A stretch of DNA of 42,972 nucleotides from an uncultured Clostridia bacterium (GTDB taxonomy: Bacteria; Bacillota; Clostridia; Oscillospirales; Acutalibacteraceae). The DNA lies in contig CANQLX010000007.1 of the NCBI GenBank assembly GCA_947624835.1, forward strand, positions 1 through 42,972, written 5' to 3'. Positions within the stretch are counted from its first letter, which is position 1; each line of letters opens with the position of its first letter. Positions 1 to 9,196 of the stretch are shown here, one piece after another. The notes under the pieces were generated by a model, which was given only the letters and a program-made list of their open reading frames with translations, made no database searches and had not been told where the DNA came from. The translations under genes were made by a program, and so were the position numbers.

Positions 1-52
1 TAATTAATTATAAATTAAATTACGGAGAAATTGTTGAACTGCCGGTTCAAAA

Positions 53-1132
53 TTACTTAATTATTGCAGTACTCAAACATGCACCGCCTATAAGGCTTAT
101 AACACCCAATAATTTAAAAATACTCCTCTTTGAGGGAAAGCTATAGCTTTTAAAAACTTTATTTTGAAATGAAAGATAATTGGAAAAACACAGAAACGGT
201 ACAATTAAAACAAAAATCAGTATTACCACTCCTTGGTTAAACTTCGCATTATTACCTATATTGCTTAATACCGAATACATATACAGAAGTCCTATTATGT
301 AGCAGGTTATGGCAAATACCTTTATAAAATAATTTTTTGAGCATACTCCTGGTAATTCAATGATAAGAGTTCTTAGAAAAAATTCCTTTTTCCTCCCTCC
401 CAGTGCCACCCTTTTATCCGGGGCTGTCCTGTAGCTTTCAAGATCGGCTATCAGAAGTCCTATATTTTCATAACGCCTCTCAGGCTCAAATTCGATACAT
501 TTTCTCATTATATCGGCAAGACCGCTTCCATCATCAAGCTGTGCCTCATCGAGTGTGGTACCCTTTTTCATGAAATTTATTATTGCCCCCACCGCATAGA
601 TATCGGTTTGGGGTCCCGACTGCATAAAACCATACTGTTCGGGTGCAGCATAGCCTTGCGTCCCGAGAATATGTGTATCATGACTTGATGTGCTGTTTGT
701 CATTCTTGAAATATCAAAGTCAATTATTTTAACCGTTCCGTAATTGTCTATCATTATATTTGTGGGGGTTATATCCCTGTGGATTATATTTTTCTCATGC
801 AATATGCTAAGACCTCGGCAAAGCTGGATAATTATATCAACAATTTGCATATCATCAAGCTTTCTCCCCTTACAATACTGCTCAAGTGTAATACCATTGA
901 TATATTCCTCAAGCACTGTACATATTCCGCTGTCCGATACAACATCATATATCGTCAATAAATTTTCATGCCGGACAGAGCAAAGCTCATAATGGATTTC
1001 ATATTCACATTCATGCATTTCTTTCTTTATCATCAGTTGATTTGTATATTTATTAATTACAAGCTCAGTCTTGTTATTGATTTTTTTCAGTTCATCAAAT
1101 TGCCATAGCATAAACTTTTCCTGTAAATTCAT
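53..1132 (-). CDS. Membrane-anchored Ser/Thr protein kinase-like protein
   Basis: 359 residues. A eukaryotic-type protein kinase fold is visible: catalytic loop HRDITPTN at residues 118-125 (Asp120, Asn125), a metal-binding DFD at 138-140 in place of the usual DFG, an activation segment ending GTQGYAAPEQ (157-166), and the TDIYAVG helix. The N-terminal lobe is short, with no clear glycine-rich loop; the likely beta-3 lysine is in LMIKK near residue 35. The last ~110 residues hold about three hydrophobic segments, so the kinase domain is probably cytoplasmic and C-terminally membrane-anchored. No PASTA or other extracellular sensor repeats are present, unlike PrkC/Stk1. An AAGGAAG ribosome site precedes the ATG. 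It is divergent from the small helix-turn-helix-like gene at 1247. Kinase activity is plausible since the HRD and N residues are kept; the role is unknown. Confidence 0.85.
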   Translation of the reverse strand: MNLQEKFMLWQFDELKKINNKTELVINKYTNQLMIKKEMHECEYEIHYELCSVRHENLLTIYDVVSDSGICTVLEEYINGITLEQYCKGRKLDDMQIVDIIIQLCRGLSILHEKNIIHRDITPTNIMIDNYGTVKIIDFDISRMTNSTSSHDTHILGTQGYAAPEQYGFMQSGPQTDIYAVGAIINFMKKGTTLDEAQLDDGSGLADIMRKCIEFEPERRYENIGLLIADLESYRTAPDKRVALGGRKKEFFLRTLIIELPGVCSKNYFIKVFAITCYIIGLLYMYSVLSNIGNNAKFNQGVVILIFVLIVPFLCFSNYLSFQNKVFKSYSFPSKRSIFKLLGVISLIGGACLSTAIIK

Positions 1133-1246
1133 TTTTATCTTCCTTTTTTAATGTAGATGCATTATAATCATTATAGCACAGTTTTCATACATATGTCGCT
1201 GATTATATAATAATTCAAAATTAATATTTCGGAAAGGATTTTTTTA
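1133..1246. promoter_or_regulatory. Divergent promoter region between kinase and HTH-like gene
   Basis: Leftward, an extended -10 TGCTATAAT reads from plus-strand bases 1170-1178 toward the kinase, with only a weak -35. Rightward, TATAAT at 1206-1211 precedes the HTH-like gene, with GGAAAGGA at 1231-1238 as its ribosome site. The two start regions are about 30 bp apart, so a regulator bound here could affect both genes. That last point is inference. Confidence 0.45.
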
Positions 1247-1699
1247 ATGAAAATAAAAAACACAGATGAGTTAAATAAGATTTTGGATAAAAATATCCCC
1301 ATCGAACAGTACCTTAGTGATTATTCCGACAGTTTATCCGACTCGGAGCTATCGGACATTTTAAATTGTGTTTTAAAGGAAAACCATCTTGAAAAGGCAC
1401 AGGTAATTGCCGATTCGGGTATAAATGAAAGATACGGATACAGTATATTCAGCGGTAAGAAAAAACATCCTACAAGGGACATATTAATTTGTCTTTGCAT
1501 AGGTCTGAAAGCAAACGAGGTACAGACAAAGGCTATACTTCACAGTATAAACGAAGCACCTCTTTATTCAAAAAATCCCCGTGATGCTGTCATTCTGTTC
1601 GGGATAAAGCATAAGCTCTCAATAATGGAAATTGAAACAATGTTGTATGACAACGGATTTCCTGTATTGTATGAGCCTAAAAGCAATAATAATATGTGA
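1247..1699 (+). CDS. Small helix-turn-helix-like protein, divergent from the kinase
   Basis: 150 residues. The middle part (about residues 55-110), with KAQVIADSGI, YSIFSGKKKHPTRD and LCIGLKANEV, has the spacing of an XRE/Cro-type helix-turn-helix: a recognition-like helix followed by the helix that usually contains P-x-R-D. The C-terminal third adds helices ending NGFPVLYEP. The N-terminal 50 residues are acidic, with an SDSLSDSELSD stretch. There is no membrane segment. The start is supported by GGAAAGGA eight bases upstream. It lies divergent from the Ser/Thr kinase-like gene, and in this type of genome such a pair may form a phosphorylation-controlled switch, but that is inference. A strong terminator follows. 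A DNA-binding role is moderately supported; no target is known. Confidence 0.7.
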   Translation: MKIKNTDELNKILDKNIPIEQYLSDYSDSLSDSELSDILNCVLKENHLEKAQVIADSGINERYGYSIFSGKKKHPTRDILICLCIGLKANEVQTKAILHSINEAPLYSKNPRDAVILFGIKHKLSIMEIETMLYDNGFPVLYEPKSNNNM

Positions 1700-1704
1700 G
1701 CCTG

Positions 1705-1762
1705 CGGAGCTGTTTTACCGGAAATTTTCCTTCTGAAAAAACTGCTCCGAATTTATTTTTTA
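1705..1762 (+). terminator. Rho-independent terminator after HTH-like gene
   Basis: Arms 1705-1716 (CGGAGCTGTTTT) and 1738-1749 (AAAACTGCTCCG) pair at 11 of 12 positions, followed by AATTTATTTTTT. It ends rightward transcription before the convergent gene whose stop is at 1808. Confidence 0.8.
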
Positions 1763-1807
1763 CTTCACATTTTTCAGCATTAAAATTGATATAAAAAATT
1801 TACGGTT

Positions 1808-3046
1808 CTAATCGTTCCAATAGGAATTTACTATATCCCAACATTTGCTGCCCGGATCGTTTTCAACAATATAATCTATAAAAAGCTGCTCCGTTTCGGG
1901 TGTTTTATCATTAAGTAATAACCGGAAAGCCACACTCAGCACATCCGCATTGGCGTTTTCCGATTTAACGATATTCTGGCAGATACCAAAGGCTTTTTCG
2001 GGCATTGTACGTGCAAGATAAACGATAAGATCTTCAAGTCTTTCCATATCTTCCCGCATCCATTTTTCTGCCGCTTCCTCAGAGGTCATTCCGTTCCTTT
2101 CGGGATCTATCAGAGAATATTCAGCCAATTCCTTTATTGTGGGATATCTCAAGGTGAAATTATTCTCAGGTATTTTTTTATTCGCCGTAATTTTCGGTTT
2201 AAGAATATTCTTACATCTCCCATTTCTGTCTTTACAATAAAGCGGCAGATCCGACATGGGGATTTTTATATCGGAAAAACAGGCAAATTCCCGTCCATTG
2301 CGAGATCGGCGATGTACCGTCAACGTCAACGGTATTATTACAAGACATTTAAGCATACATCCCTTTCGGGCAGCCGCATAGGCCTTATGATGACCATCAA
2401 GCAATGCACTTATAAATCCGTAATTATACAGTGCTATCGCCCTCGGTGAGCAAGGCTTATCTATTATAGTAAGATATTCATTCGCCCTGTCGGGATTAAG
2501 ACGGCTGTTTGATTGTGTGGGATAAATATATGCAGGATATCCCTCAAGAGAAGAGAGGTAGTTGTGGCTGTAATACTCAGCACAGGCAGACTGCCTATAC
2601 GTAAGCTCATCCGGAACATTGACAAAGAAATGTTCATCTCCGGCAGTCGGGTATTGCGGTGCGTCTGCTATAACATAATAGCCGCTTTTCAGAAGTCCTG
2701 TTATCGGACTTAAATCCTCAACAGAATTTTCAATTGAAATATATTCTGAGTTTATTCTGCTTCTTATCTGCTCTATCTCTATACAATCCGCATTTTCTAT
2801 ACCATAACCCCTCGCAAGCATGGCACTGCAGGTCGGGCATATCGGATACTCTCCGTAAATCAGATGTTTATTGTTCAGAAGCAAAGAGGCTTTGTATTGA
2901 TAATTCTCATCGGCTTTTCCGATAATACTTTTCAGTACCCCTCTGCCGTTTTTAACATACACCAGTACAGCCTCACTGCACCAACCGTATCCGCTGACAT
3001 CAAGCTTCCTTATCAGTTCTGTCTGCGGGGCATTATCGTCATACAT
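1808..3046 (-). CDS. Unknown protein with ParB-like DGHH motif and CxxC
   Basis: 412 residues from the ATG at 3046, chosen over an upstream in-frame ATG (3082) because CGGGAGGTG sits six bases before it. Visible features: CPTC at residues 70-73 with other cysteines nearby (a possible half zinc site), and a block around 195-240 (SPRAIALYNYG, then LLDGHHKAYAAARKG, then a hydrophobic strand). That block resembles the beta-helix-DGHHR core of ParB/sulfiredoxin-like domains. The C-terminal ~100 residues are helical and acidic and look repeat-like (HEAT-like). There is no signal peptide or membrane segment. It is the last gene of a leftward unit headed by the DUF4011 helicase, 51 bp after the propeller-like gene. 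The family is not recognised with confidence; nuclease, kinase or nucleotide-binding functions are all possible for ParB-like folds. Confidence 0.75.
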   Translation of the reverse strand: MYDDNAPQTELIRKLDVSGYGWCSEAVLVYVKNGRGVLKSIIGKADENYQYKASLLLNNKHLIYGEYPICPTCSAMLARGYGIENADCIEIEQIRSRINSEYISIENSVEDLSPITGLLKSGYYVIADAPQYPTAGDEHFFVNVPDELTYRQSACAEYYSHNYLSSLEGYPAYIYPTQSNSRLNPDRANEYLTIIDKPCSPRAIALYNYGFISALLDGHHKAYAAARKGCMLKCLVIIPLTLTVHRRSRNGREFACFSDIKIPMSDLPLYCKDRNGRCKNILKPKITANKKIPENNFTLRYPTIKELAEYSLIDPERNGMTSEEAAEKWMREDMERLEDLIVYLARTMPEKAFGICQNIVKSENANADVLSVAFRLLLNDKTPETEQLFIDYIVENDPGSKCWDIVNSYWND

Positions 3047-3097
3047 TTTCACACCTCCCGATAATACAATTATCCGATTCATTAGTTTAAATCTCTG

Positions 3098-4129
3098 TCA
3101 CCTCAGACCTGTCCGGATAATTTTTATATATGTACCCTTCATGCCTGTACCCGATTCAATCATATACTCCTTATTCAGAATACAGACAGTCATATCCGTT
3201 TCAGCCTTATATAATTTCTTTTCGTTGCTGTCCGTAACAAATAAATTATTTTCCCCGCCTTCGTTTACAAAAAATACTGCCGCAAAATCTTTCGCTACTG
3301 TAAAATCGGCTGTGTAGATTTTTTTATCGCCCTCGAAAATCTTTTCCCTCTGTATCAGATTTCCCTCAATATCAAACATTGCTGTTTCAATATCATTTCC
3401 GCATACAAACAAAAACTTGTACTGTATTTCATCCAATAACATAAGACAAAAACCGTTTGCTTTCTCTATGCTGATTTTTGGACTCCACACATTCAATATG
3501 TTTGCTTCGCCGTCTGCTTCATATACAAGGATACGTTCTCCCTCATCCGTTGACTGTGAAGCGGTAATATAGCAATGTCCCTGTAAAACACATATATTTC
3601 CGTAATGTATCCCTTCGAGCTTTTTCATTTTGCGGTTCTTATACTGATTGTTCTTTCCGAATTCATATATTCCAAGCTGTGCAGGCTTTTTTAAGTTAAA
3701 AACATCATATTCAAAGCCATAAAATTTATTTCCTAGCCGGAAATAGTCCCAAAAGCCTATATCCCTTTTTATAATCTCTTTTGTAACATTACACCTTTTT
3801 TCAAGGGGAAGGACAATTTCTCCGTTCTTCTCGGTTTGCGTTGAGGACAATCTCACCCATATCCTGTTATCGGGGGCTATTATAAATTTAGGAAGCACTC
3901 CCCTATCCTCACGCAGCACACGTATAATATTAAGCTCCTGATTTAGGTAAACGTAATCTACATAATATTTATGGTTATTCACATCCGTCTTTACTGCAAG
4001 AATAAAACAATCATTTTCCGTATCAATTATCTTATCCTCCAAGTGCATCGGTTTATCGCACTCTATTATAATACCGTCATTGTTTTTTGTTATCCGATAA
4101 TTTATATCGGACTGTATAAGTTCCGTCAC
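3098..4129 (-). CDS. Unknown beta-rich, propeller-like protein
   Basis: 343 residues from a GTG start at 4129, supported by GGAGGG about eight bases upstream. A second GTG five bases away in another frame is not used. The protein is almost entirely short hydrophobic strands alternating with turns containing charged residues (for example KFIIAPDNRIWVRL, YKFLFVCGNDIETAMFD, FAAVFFVNEGGENNLFVTD). This spacing suggests a beta-propeller or similar beta-repeat fold. There is no signal peptide, membrane helix or catalytic motif. It is cytoplasmic by appearance and sits between a 48-residue acidic gene (37 bp upstream) and the ParB-like gene (51 bp downstream), so all are probably co-transcribed. A scaffold or recognition role is inference only; no named family is recognised. 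Confidence 0.75.
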   Translation of the reverse strand: MTELIQSDINYRITKNNDGIIIECDKPMHLEDKIIDTENDCFILAVKTDVNNHKYYVDYVYLNQELNIIRVLREDRGVLPKFIIAPDNRIWVRLSSTQTEKNGEIVLPLEKRCNVTKEIIKRDIGFWDYFRLGNKFYGFEYDVFNLKKPAQLGIYEFGKNNQYKNRKMKKLEGIHYGNICVLQGHCYITASQSTDEGERILVYEADGEANILNVWSPKISIEKANGFCLMLLDEIQYKFLFVCGNDIETAMFDIEGNLIQREKIFEGDKKIYTADFTVAKDFAAVFFVNEGGENNLFVTDSNEKKLYKAETDMTVCILNKEYMIESGTGMKGTYIKIIRTGLR

Positions 4130-4166
4130 TTCACTATCCCTCCTGTTTTAAATTTATCATACCAGC

Positions 4167-4313
4167 TTATCCAGATTTTTCCTCCTCAATTTCTCCGGTA
4201 AGCTCGTCCATTTCCTCACCCGGGTCATAATATTCATCAAATCTGCCTATGTTGTATCTCGAATATATCTCATAAATTGCTGATTTTATCTTATCCTTTT
4301 CTTCCAAAGGCAT
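4167..4313 (-). CDS. 48-residue acidic small protein in helicase operon
   Basis: An open frame from ATG at 4313 to TAA at 4167 encodes 48 residues, strongly acidic toward the C-terminus (DPGEEMDELTG, then EIEEEK). The reading frame stays open upstream of the ATG into the end of the helicase gene, so a longer form with a non-standard start is possible. The ribosome site (AAGAAAG) is weak, and translational coupling to the helicase, 38 bp upstream, would explain that. Codon use resembles the neighbours, and it fills the only gap between two co-directional genes. It could be a small partner or inhibitor of an operon protein. It could also be non-coding. Confidence 0.45.
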   Translation of the reverse strand: MPLEEKDKIKSAIYEIYSRYNIGRFDEYYDPGEEMDELTGEIEEEKSG

Positions 4314-4351
4314 ATCACTTGCCGACTTTCTTAATTTTAAACCGATTTTTA

Positions 4352-7300
4352 TTATTTTAATACAATCTGACCATCATTAATTTCAATGAAATTTTCGATT
4401 GTGCCAAGTGCTGTATCAAAATATTCACCCGCCGCCTTTGTAACACGACTTATTCCGCACTGACTTCCTAAATAACGGTACAGGCTGTTTTTGTCAATGG
4501 ATACATTCTGCTTTATGATTTCAAGCATTCCTGCACCAAGCTCCTCGGGTGCAATCTGCTTTATCTCACGTTCGATATCTCCCTCACAGCGGAATTGTAT
4601 TTTATCGGCACTGTCATTATTAAGATAAAGAAAACCGCTGCGGCGGATAATTCCGTCTGTTTCACATCCCTTCATAATTTCCTCATATCTCTGCTCAACT
4701 ACATTTGTTACCTTTTCCCTGTCGAAATACTGAACTGTCCTTTTGAGAAGAAAATCTTCGGAAAGCGGTGCTTCGACCTCAAGTATTTCTTTTACCATTC
4801 CCCTGAAATTCTTCGGAAGATATTTTCTGCTGAGATTTTCTATATCAGCCGCCCTATACGGAGGAAATGAAAACCTCTTTTCCCCGGCTGTTTCCTCAAA
4901 GCTTTCAACATCCGCACTTACCTCTTCAATCGGTACAGCTTTTCCCTCTGCGGGATTTTGTATAACCTCTGCCGCAGCCTCCAAAAGTCTCATCTGCTCA
5001 CCGTTTCTGTTGCGGAACCAATCTGTGGACCATATACGGTAGAATTTCCAGCCCATACGCTCCAGTATCTCCTGACGCAGACGGTCACGGTCACGTGCAT
5101 TTTTTGATGAATGATAGTCTGCACCGTCACATTCGATTGCAAGCACATAATCTGAGCTGTCAGGCTTCTTCAGTGCAATGTCAATCTTAAATCCGGAACA
5201 GCCGACCTGTGTATCAACAGAATAATTATATTTGCGTAATAATTCACATACCTCCGTTTCAAAATAGGACTCCAACTTATCATAATCATTTACACCTTCA
5301 TCACGTTTTAATGCTATATCTCCGTTTTCGGCATAATCAAGATATTCCCTAAGAAGTCTTGCCCCCTCTGCCGAGGTCCTTCCCAAATCAATATCACTGT
5401 AATGCATGGAAGATACCAGTTGTATATTATCCTTTGCACGGGTAACCGCAACATTCAGCCTTCGCTCCCCTCCCACACGATTAAGCGGTCCGAAATTATG
5501 CAGCAGTTTACCCTGTGCATCAATTCCGTATGCAACGCTGAATATGATCGTATCGCGTTCATCACCCTGAACGGTTTCAAGGTTCTTTATAAAGAACGGC
5601 TCCCTTCTGTCGTCTTTGAAGAAGTATTCCTTATCGGGCATACTCTGTCTGCGTCTTGACAAAAGCTTATCAATAAGATTCTGCTGAGCAACACTGAACG
5701 CTACTACACCTAAGCTTCTGTCAGGATATTTTTCAATATTCTTATATATAAGGTCAACTATAAATTCTGCTTCCTTACGGTTTGTATGTGACTTTCGGTC
5801 AAATACACCGTCTACGTGGTAATAATCAACTCCTATTCCGTCAGCATCTGTTTTTGAGGACGGGAATGTTACAAGATCATTATCATAAAAATTTTTATTT
5901 GAAAATGTAATAAGCTGCTCATAGCGGCTTCTGTAGTGCCAACGCAGGCGGAGCTGCTGCATAAAGGTCGAGCATAAATCCAAAATGGATTCAAAGTCCT
6001 TTATTTCCTCAGTTTCTTCTCCGTCATCATTTTCTTCAACCGTGGCATTGAAGAAATTACTCGGCGGCATCTGTTTCGAGTCACCGACAACAATTAACTG
6101 CTCAGCTCTGTATATTGCACCGATTGCATCCTGCGGGAATATCTGTGAAGCCTCATCAAATATAACCACATCAAACCTGACGGAGTCAGATGCAAGAAAT
6201 GTACTTACGCTTAGCGGTGACATCAAAAAGCATGGTTTTATGCACTGTACAAGCTCACCTGTCTCCGCAAGCAGGGTACGTATACTCTTTTGCTTTCTCT
6301 TTTTCTCCCCCTCACGCAGCAATACTGAAACCGCACTTCCGGGTGCTATCATACTCAGGGAGGGACGCTTTTCCGACAGTTCCGCACGTATCCTTGCCTT
6401 GTTTATTTCAAACTGCTCCTTATCCTTTTCCGAAAATGTGCGTACTGCCTTATCCTGAGAAATTCTGTCTGCTGCGGAAACAACAGGCGATTCGGATAAT
6501 ATTCTATGTATCCATTGAAAATAGAACTGTTTTCTGAATGAATTTACAATAAATTTTTCAGGAACATTACGACCTACTGCAACTTCAATATACGGAGTAA
6601 CCTGCATTTGTTCAAGCTCGGAAAGCAGAGCAGCAAAATGACTCCAGTTATCAAGCTTATCAAATACATTCAGGCAATCGTTACACTTCATCTGTACCCT
6701 TGAACAATCATCTGTAAATATATTAAAGACAGAGCTGTCAAAATATACGGCGGCATTATCCAATGCGGCTTCATCACAGCTTGAGAATGTTTGGTCAAGT
6801 CTTTCTGCATAATCCGAAAAATTGCTGCGTTCCGGTTCAAAATCAGCATATTCAGGCAGCTTGCCAAATGAAATACCCCTTGAAAGCATAGCCTTAAGTA
6901 TATTCATCTGATTTATTACATAAGTCCAGTCAGTCTGTACACCATTATATCCGGATCCGACAAGAGATTTTATCGGAGCTTCTGTTTTAGCAAATTCTTC
7001 CTGTTTTTGCTGATAATCGGCAAGTTTTTGGGTAATTTCAACCGCTTCACTGTATGAGGGCTTTTTACCGCTTTTTCTGCACAGTCTCAGTGACTTTATC
7101 ATCTGTCTGTATTCGGAACCGAAAAGCCTTGAAAAAACTCCGCTAAATTCTCTTGTAAGCTTTTTATTGTATTCCGAACCATTGATTTTATAAATATCCT
7201 CATCATATTCTTCTTCAATTACAGATTTACTTGAGAGTATACCATTTCCCTGTATTTGCAGATTCTTCAATGTGGAATATGTAATATCAAAATTATCCTT

Positions 7301-8971
7301 TTTAAGCAAAGACGGTGTGATTATCTGAGAATCAGCAGCAAACCGGAAAAACGAATTGCAGAAATGTGCCGTTTCAATATTCGTACATGGCATACCGTAT
7401 TTTTCAGAAATCTCATATAAAATAGGCTGCATACAATGCATAAGCTTTACTGTGGCAGTAAGATTATTTTTTACGTCAGTTTTTGTTTGATATGAAGTAG
7501 CCCCGTTTATATATCCGTACCAAGGATTATTTTTGTAATTATAGCCCACCGACGGAATATATTCGGTATACTGCTCCAAAAGACGAACTGCCTCGGCGAG
7601 ATACCTTTCTCCTTTTTCCGTGAGCTGTGGTATTGCCCATTCCACATCAGGTGCAGACCTTACCGAAGAAAAGTCTTCATACAGTTCAAACAGGCTCTTT
7701 TCAATGACAGGATGCTGCTTATGAAGCTCAGCGGCATATTCATCCAGTTGCTTTTGTACCTGCTCCTTTATTGCAATTTCACTATCAGCCTTTGATGATA
7801 CTGTACTCTTATTTGTGCGAAGCGTATGACAGATATCCGCTATAATATCCTTTTTATTCGCCTTATGGCTGTGAAGCTGAAGGCAGAACTCCGAAAGACC
7901 GACATTTTTCAGCTTATCATATACTACATTAAGTGCGGCAAGCTTTTCCGAAACAAACAATACCTTTTTGCCGTCACTCAGACATTCTGCAATAATATTT
8001 GTAATTGTCTGACTTTTTCCTGTTCCCGGAGGTCCCTGCAGAACAAAGCTTTTCCCTGATTTTGCCATTTTTATTGCTTCAACCTGACTTGAATCCGCAT
8101 CTACAACACTATGTAAATCCGTCAATAACTCTTCCGTATTATTCACGTTTTCGCTTTCAGGATAAGAATTATCAGGCTCTCCGAGAATCTGACGGACATT
8201 TTTGTTAGCGAAAATTATTTCCTTGTTATCCTTGAGATCACGGTACATATTGATTTTCAAAAAAGAGAAAATTCCGATCTTACACTCCGACGATACTGAC
8301 CACTGTAGTTTTTCAACTATTTTCTTTATCTTTTCAAGGTATTCCGTCAGACCTTCATCATTGTATTCGGGAAGCTTTATCCCAAATTCCGCATCCAATT
8401 TGTACGCAAATGTGGGATTTACTATTATATCATCCCCGGCGGATTTTATATAATACGGTTCAACCGCCGAGCTTTGACTGAACTGAACAGGTACAAGAAG
8501 TATCGGGGCACTGTATATAACCTCTGACGATTCACTCTCCTTCCAATTAATGAAACCGAATGCCATATATGCAACATTTACACCTGTTTCTTCCATAAAT
8601 TCCCTTGTTTTCTTATCTATATTCTTTAATGCAGTAATCGGGTTTGCAGCAGCATTATACAAAAGTATCAGGCTCTGCTTTTTTATTTTAGGTGAATATT
8701 CAGCAAGATATGCTGATTTTTCGTCTGTTTCTTCCTTTTTAATCTGTATCTTTCCGGTTTCCAGAGCATCCTCTGTTTCATCCTCCTCTGTAATTTTCGG
8801 GTCATAAACCTCGAAGGTCGTGTCACTGTCAATTTTTTCAAAAAGTACGTCTACCGCCGGCAGCAAAACCTCTACTGTCCCTGTTTTTGTATCCCTGAAA
8901 TTTATCAAATTGTTTCGTTTTCCGGTATCAAGCAATAATTCAGCCAATTTGTCAAGTTTTTCCGTATTCAT
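4352..8971 (-). CDS. DUF4011-SF1 helicase-Vsr-like nuclease-DUF3320 protein
   Basis: 1539 residues from ATG 8971, preferred over ATG 8992 because AAGGCGGAGA lies five bases before it. Domains in order: an N-terminal DUF4011-like region (LLDTGKRNNLINFRD, then YMAFGFINW); Walker A GPPGTGKS near residue 315; a long helical insertion; helicase motif II DEASQ and motif III VVGDSKQMPP; motifs V/VI ETVQGDERD and LNVAVTRAKD; a Vsr/DUF559-like PD-(D/E)xK nuclease with KIDIALK and AIECDGADYHSS; and a C-terminal DUF3320-like segment beginning FPPYRAADI. From memory, a DUF4011-helicase-Vsr layout is described for the anti-phage protein Hhe, so a nucleic-acid-degrading defence role is plausible but not shown here. 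It heads a leftward unit with three unknown genes. All main ATPase and nuclease residues look intact. Confidence 0.88.
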   Translation of the reverse strand: MNTEKLDKLAELLLDTGKRNNLINFRDTKTGTVEVLLPAVDVLFEKIDSDTTFEVYDPKITEEDETEDALETGKIQIKKEETDEKSAYLAEYSPKIKKQSLILLYNAAANPITALKNIDKKTREFMEETGVNVAYMAFGFINWKESESSEVIYSAPILLVPVQFSQSSAVEPYYIKSAGDDIIVNPTFAYKLDAEFGIKLPEYNDEGLTEYLEKIKKIVEKLQWSVSSECKIGIFSFLKINMYRDLKDNKEIIFANKNVRQILGEPDNSYPESENVNNTEELLTDLHSVVDADSSQVEAIKMAKSGKSFVLQGPPGTGKSQTITNIIAECLSDGKKVLFVSEKLAALNVVYDKLKNVGLSEFCLQLHSHKANKKDIIADICHTLRTNKSTVSSKADSEIAIKEQVQKQLDEYAAELHKQHPVIEKSLFELYEDFSSVRSAPDVEWAIPQLTEKGERYLAEAVRLLEQYTEYIPSVGYNYKNNPWYGYINGATSYQTKTDVKNNLTATVKLMHCMQPILYEISEKYGMPCTNIETAHFCNSFFRFAADSQIITPSLLKKDNFDITYSTLKNLQIQGNGILSSKSVIEEEYDEDIYKINGSEYNKKLTREFSGVFSRLFGSEYRQMIKSLRLCRKSGKKPSYSEAVEITQKLADYQQKQEEFAKTEAPIKSLVGSGYNGVQTDWTYVINQMNILKAMLSRGISFGKLPEYADFEPERSNFSDYAERLDQTFSSCDEAALDNAAVYFDSSVFNIFTDDCSRVQMKCNDCLNVFDKLDNWSHFAALLSELEQMQVTPYIEVAVGRNVPEKFIVNSFRKQFYFQWIHRILSESPVVSAADRISQDKAVRTFSEKDKEQFEINKARIRAELSEKRPSLSMIAPGSAVSVLLREGEKKRKQKSIRTLLAETGELVQCIKPCFLMSPLSVSTFLASDSVRFDVVIFDEASQIFPQDAIGAIYRAEQLIVVGDSKQMPPSNFFNATVEENDDGEETEEIKDFESILDLCSTFMQQLRLRWHYRSRYEQLITFSNKNFYDNDLVTFPSSKTDADGIGVDYYHVDGVFDRKSHTNRKEAEFIVDLIYKNIEKYPDRSLGVVAFSVAQQNLIDKLLSRRRQSMPDKEYFFKDDRREPFFIKNLETVQGDERDTIIFSVAYGIDAQGKLLHNFGPLNRVGGERRLNVAVTRAKDNIQLVSSMHYSDIDLGRTSAEGARLLREYLDYAENGDIALKRDEGVNDYDKLESYFETEVCELLRKYNYSVDTQVGCSGFKIDIALKKPDSSDYVLAIECDGADYHSSKNARDRDRLRQEILERMGWKFYRIWSTDWFRNRNGEQMRLLEAAAEVIQNPAEGKAVPIEEVSADVESFEETAGEKRFSFPPYRAADIENLSRKYLPKNFRGMVKEILEVEAPLSEDFLLKRTVQYFDREKVTNVVEQRYEEIMKGCETDGIIRRSGFLYLNNDSADKIQFRCEGDIEREIKQIAPEELGAGMLEIIKQNVSIDKNSLYRYLGSQCGISRVTKAAGEYFDTALGTIENFIEINDGQIVLK

Positions 8972-9045
8972 TGTATCTCCGCCTTTGCACATATATTCTT
9001 TTGCATACTCAGTATTTCTCCGCAGAAAATGTCAATAGCAATTAT

Positions 9046-9074
9046 AGTATACCATATTCGAGATTTACGTACAA
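9046..9074 (-). promoter_or_regulatory. Promoter of the helicase operon
   Basis: Read on the minus strand: -35 TTGTAC (plus 9069-9074), 17-bp spacer, -10 TATACT (9046-9051) with TG one base upstream (extended -10). The transcript would start about 70 bp before the ATG at 8971. The word ATATGGTAT overlapping this -10 recurs in the next two promoters. Confidence 0.6.
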
Positions 9075-9132
9075 GGCTGATTTACAAATTATCCGGTTTA
9101 TAAAATATTCTCCCCTCTGCATATATTTACTC

Positions 9133-9161
9133 TTGAAAACCTATTAAACATATGATAATAT
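9133..9161 (+). promoter_or_regulatory. Promoter of the Rrf2-type regulator
   Basis: TTGAAA at 9133-9138, 17-bp spacer, TAATAT at 9156-9161, about 35 bp before the TTG start. The inverted repeat CATAT-N4-ATATG (9149-9162) overlaps the -10 and could be an autoregulatory site for the Rrf2 protein. That function is inferred. Confidence 0.6.
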
Positions 9162-9196
9162 GGTATTAGTGTTAAATAAACAAGGAGGTATTTGAA

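Noticed and set aside
1..52. Kinase terminator hairpin TTGAAC/GTTCAA near the left edge
   Set aside because: Stem is only six bases and the following sequence lacks a convincing T tract; the window edge prevents a firm call.
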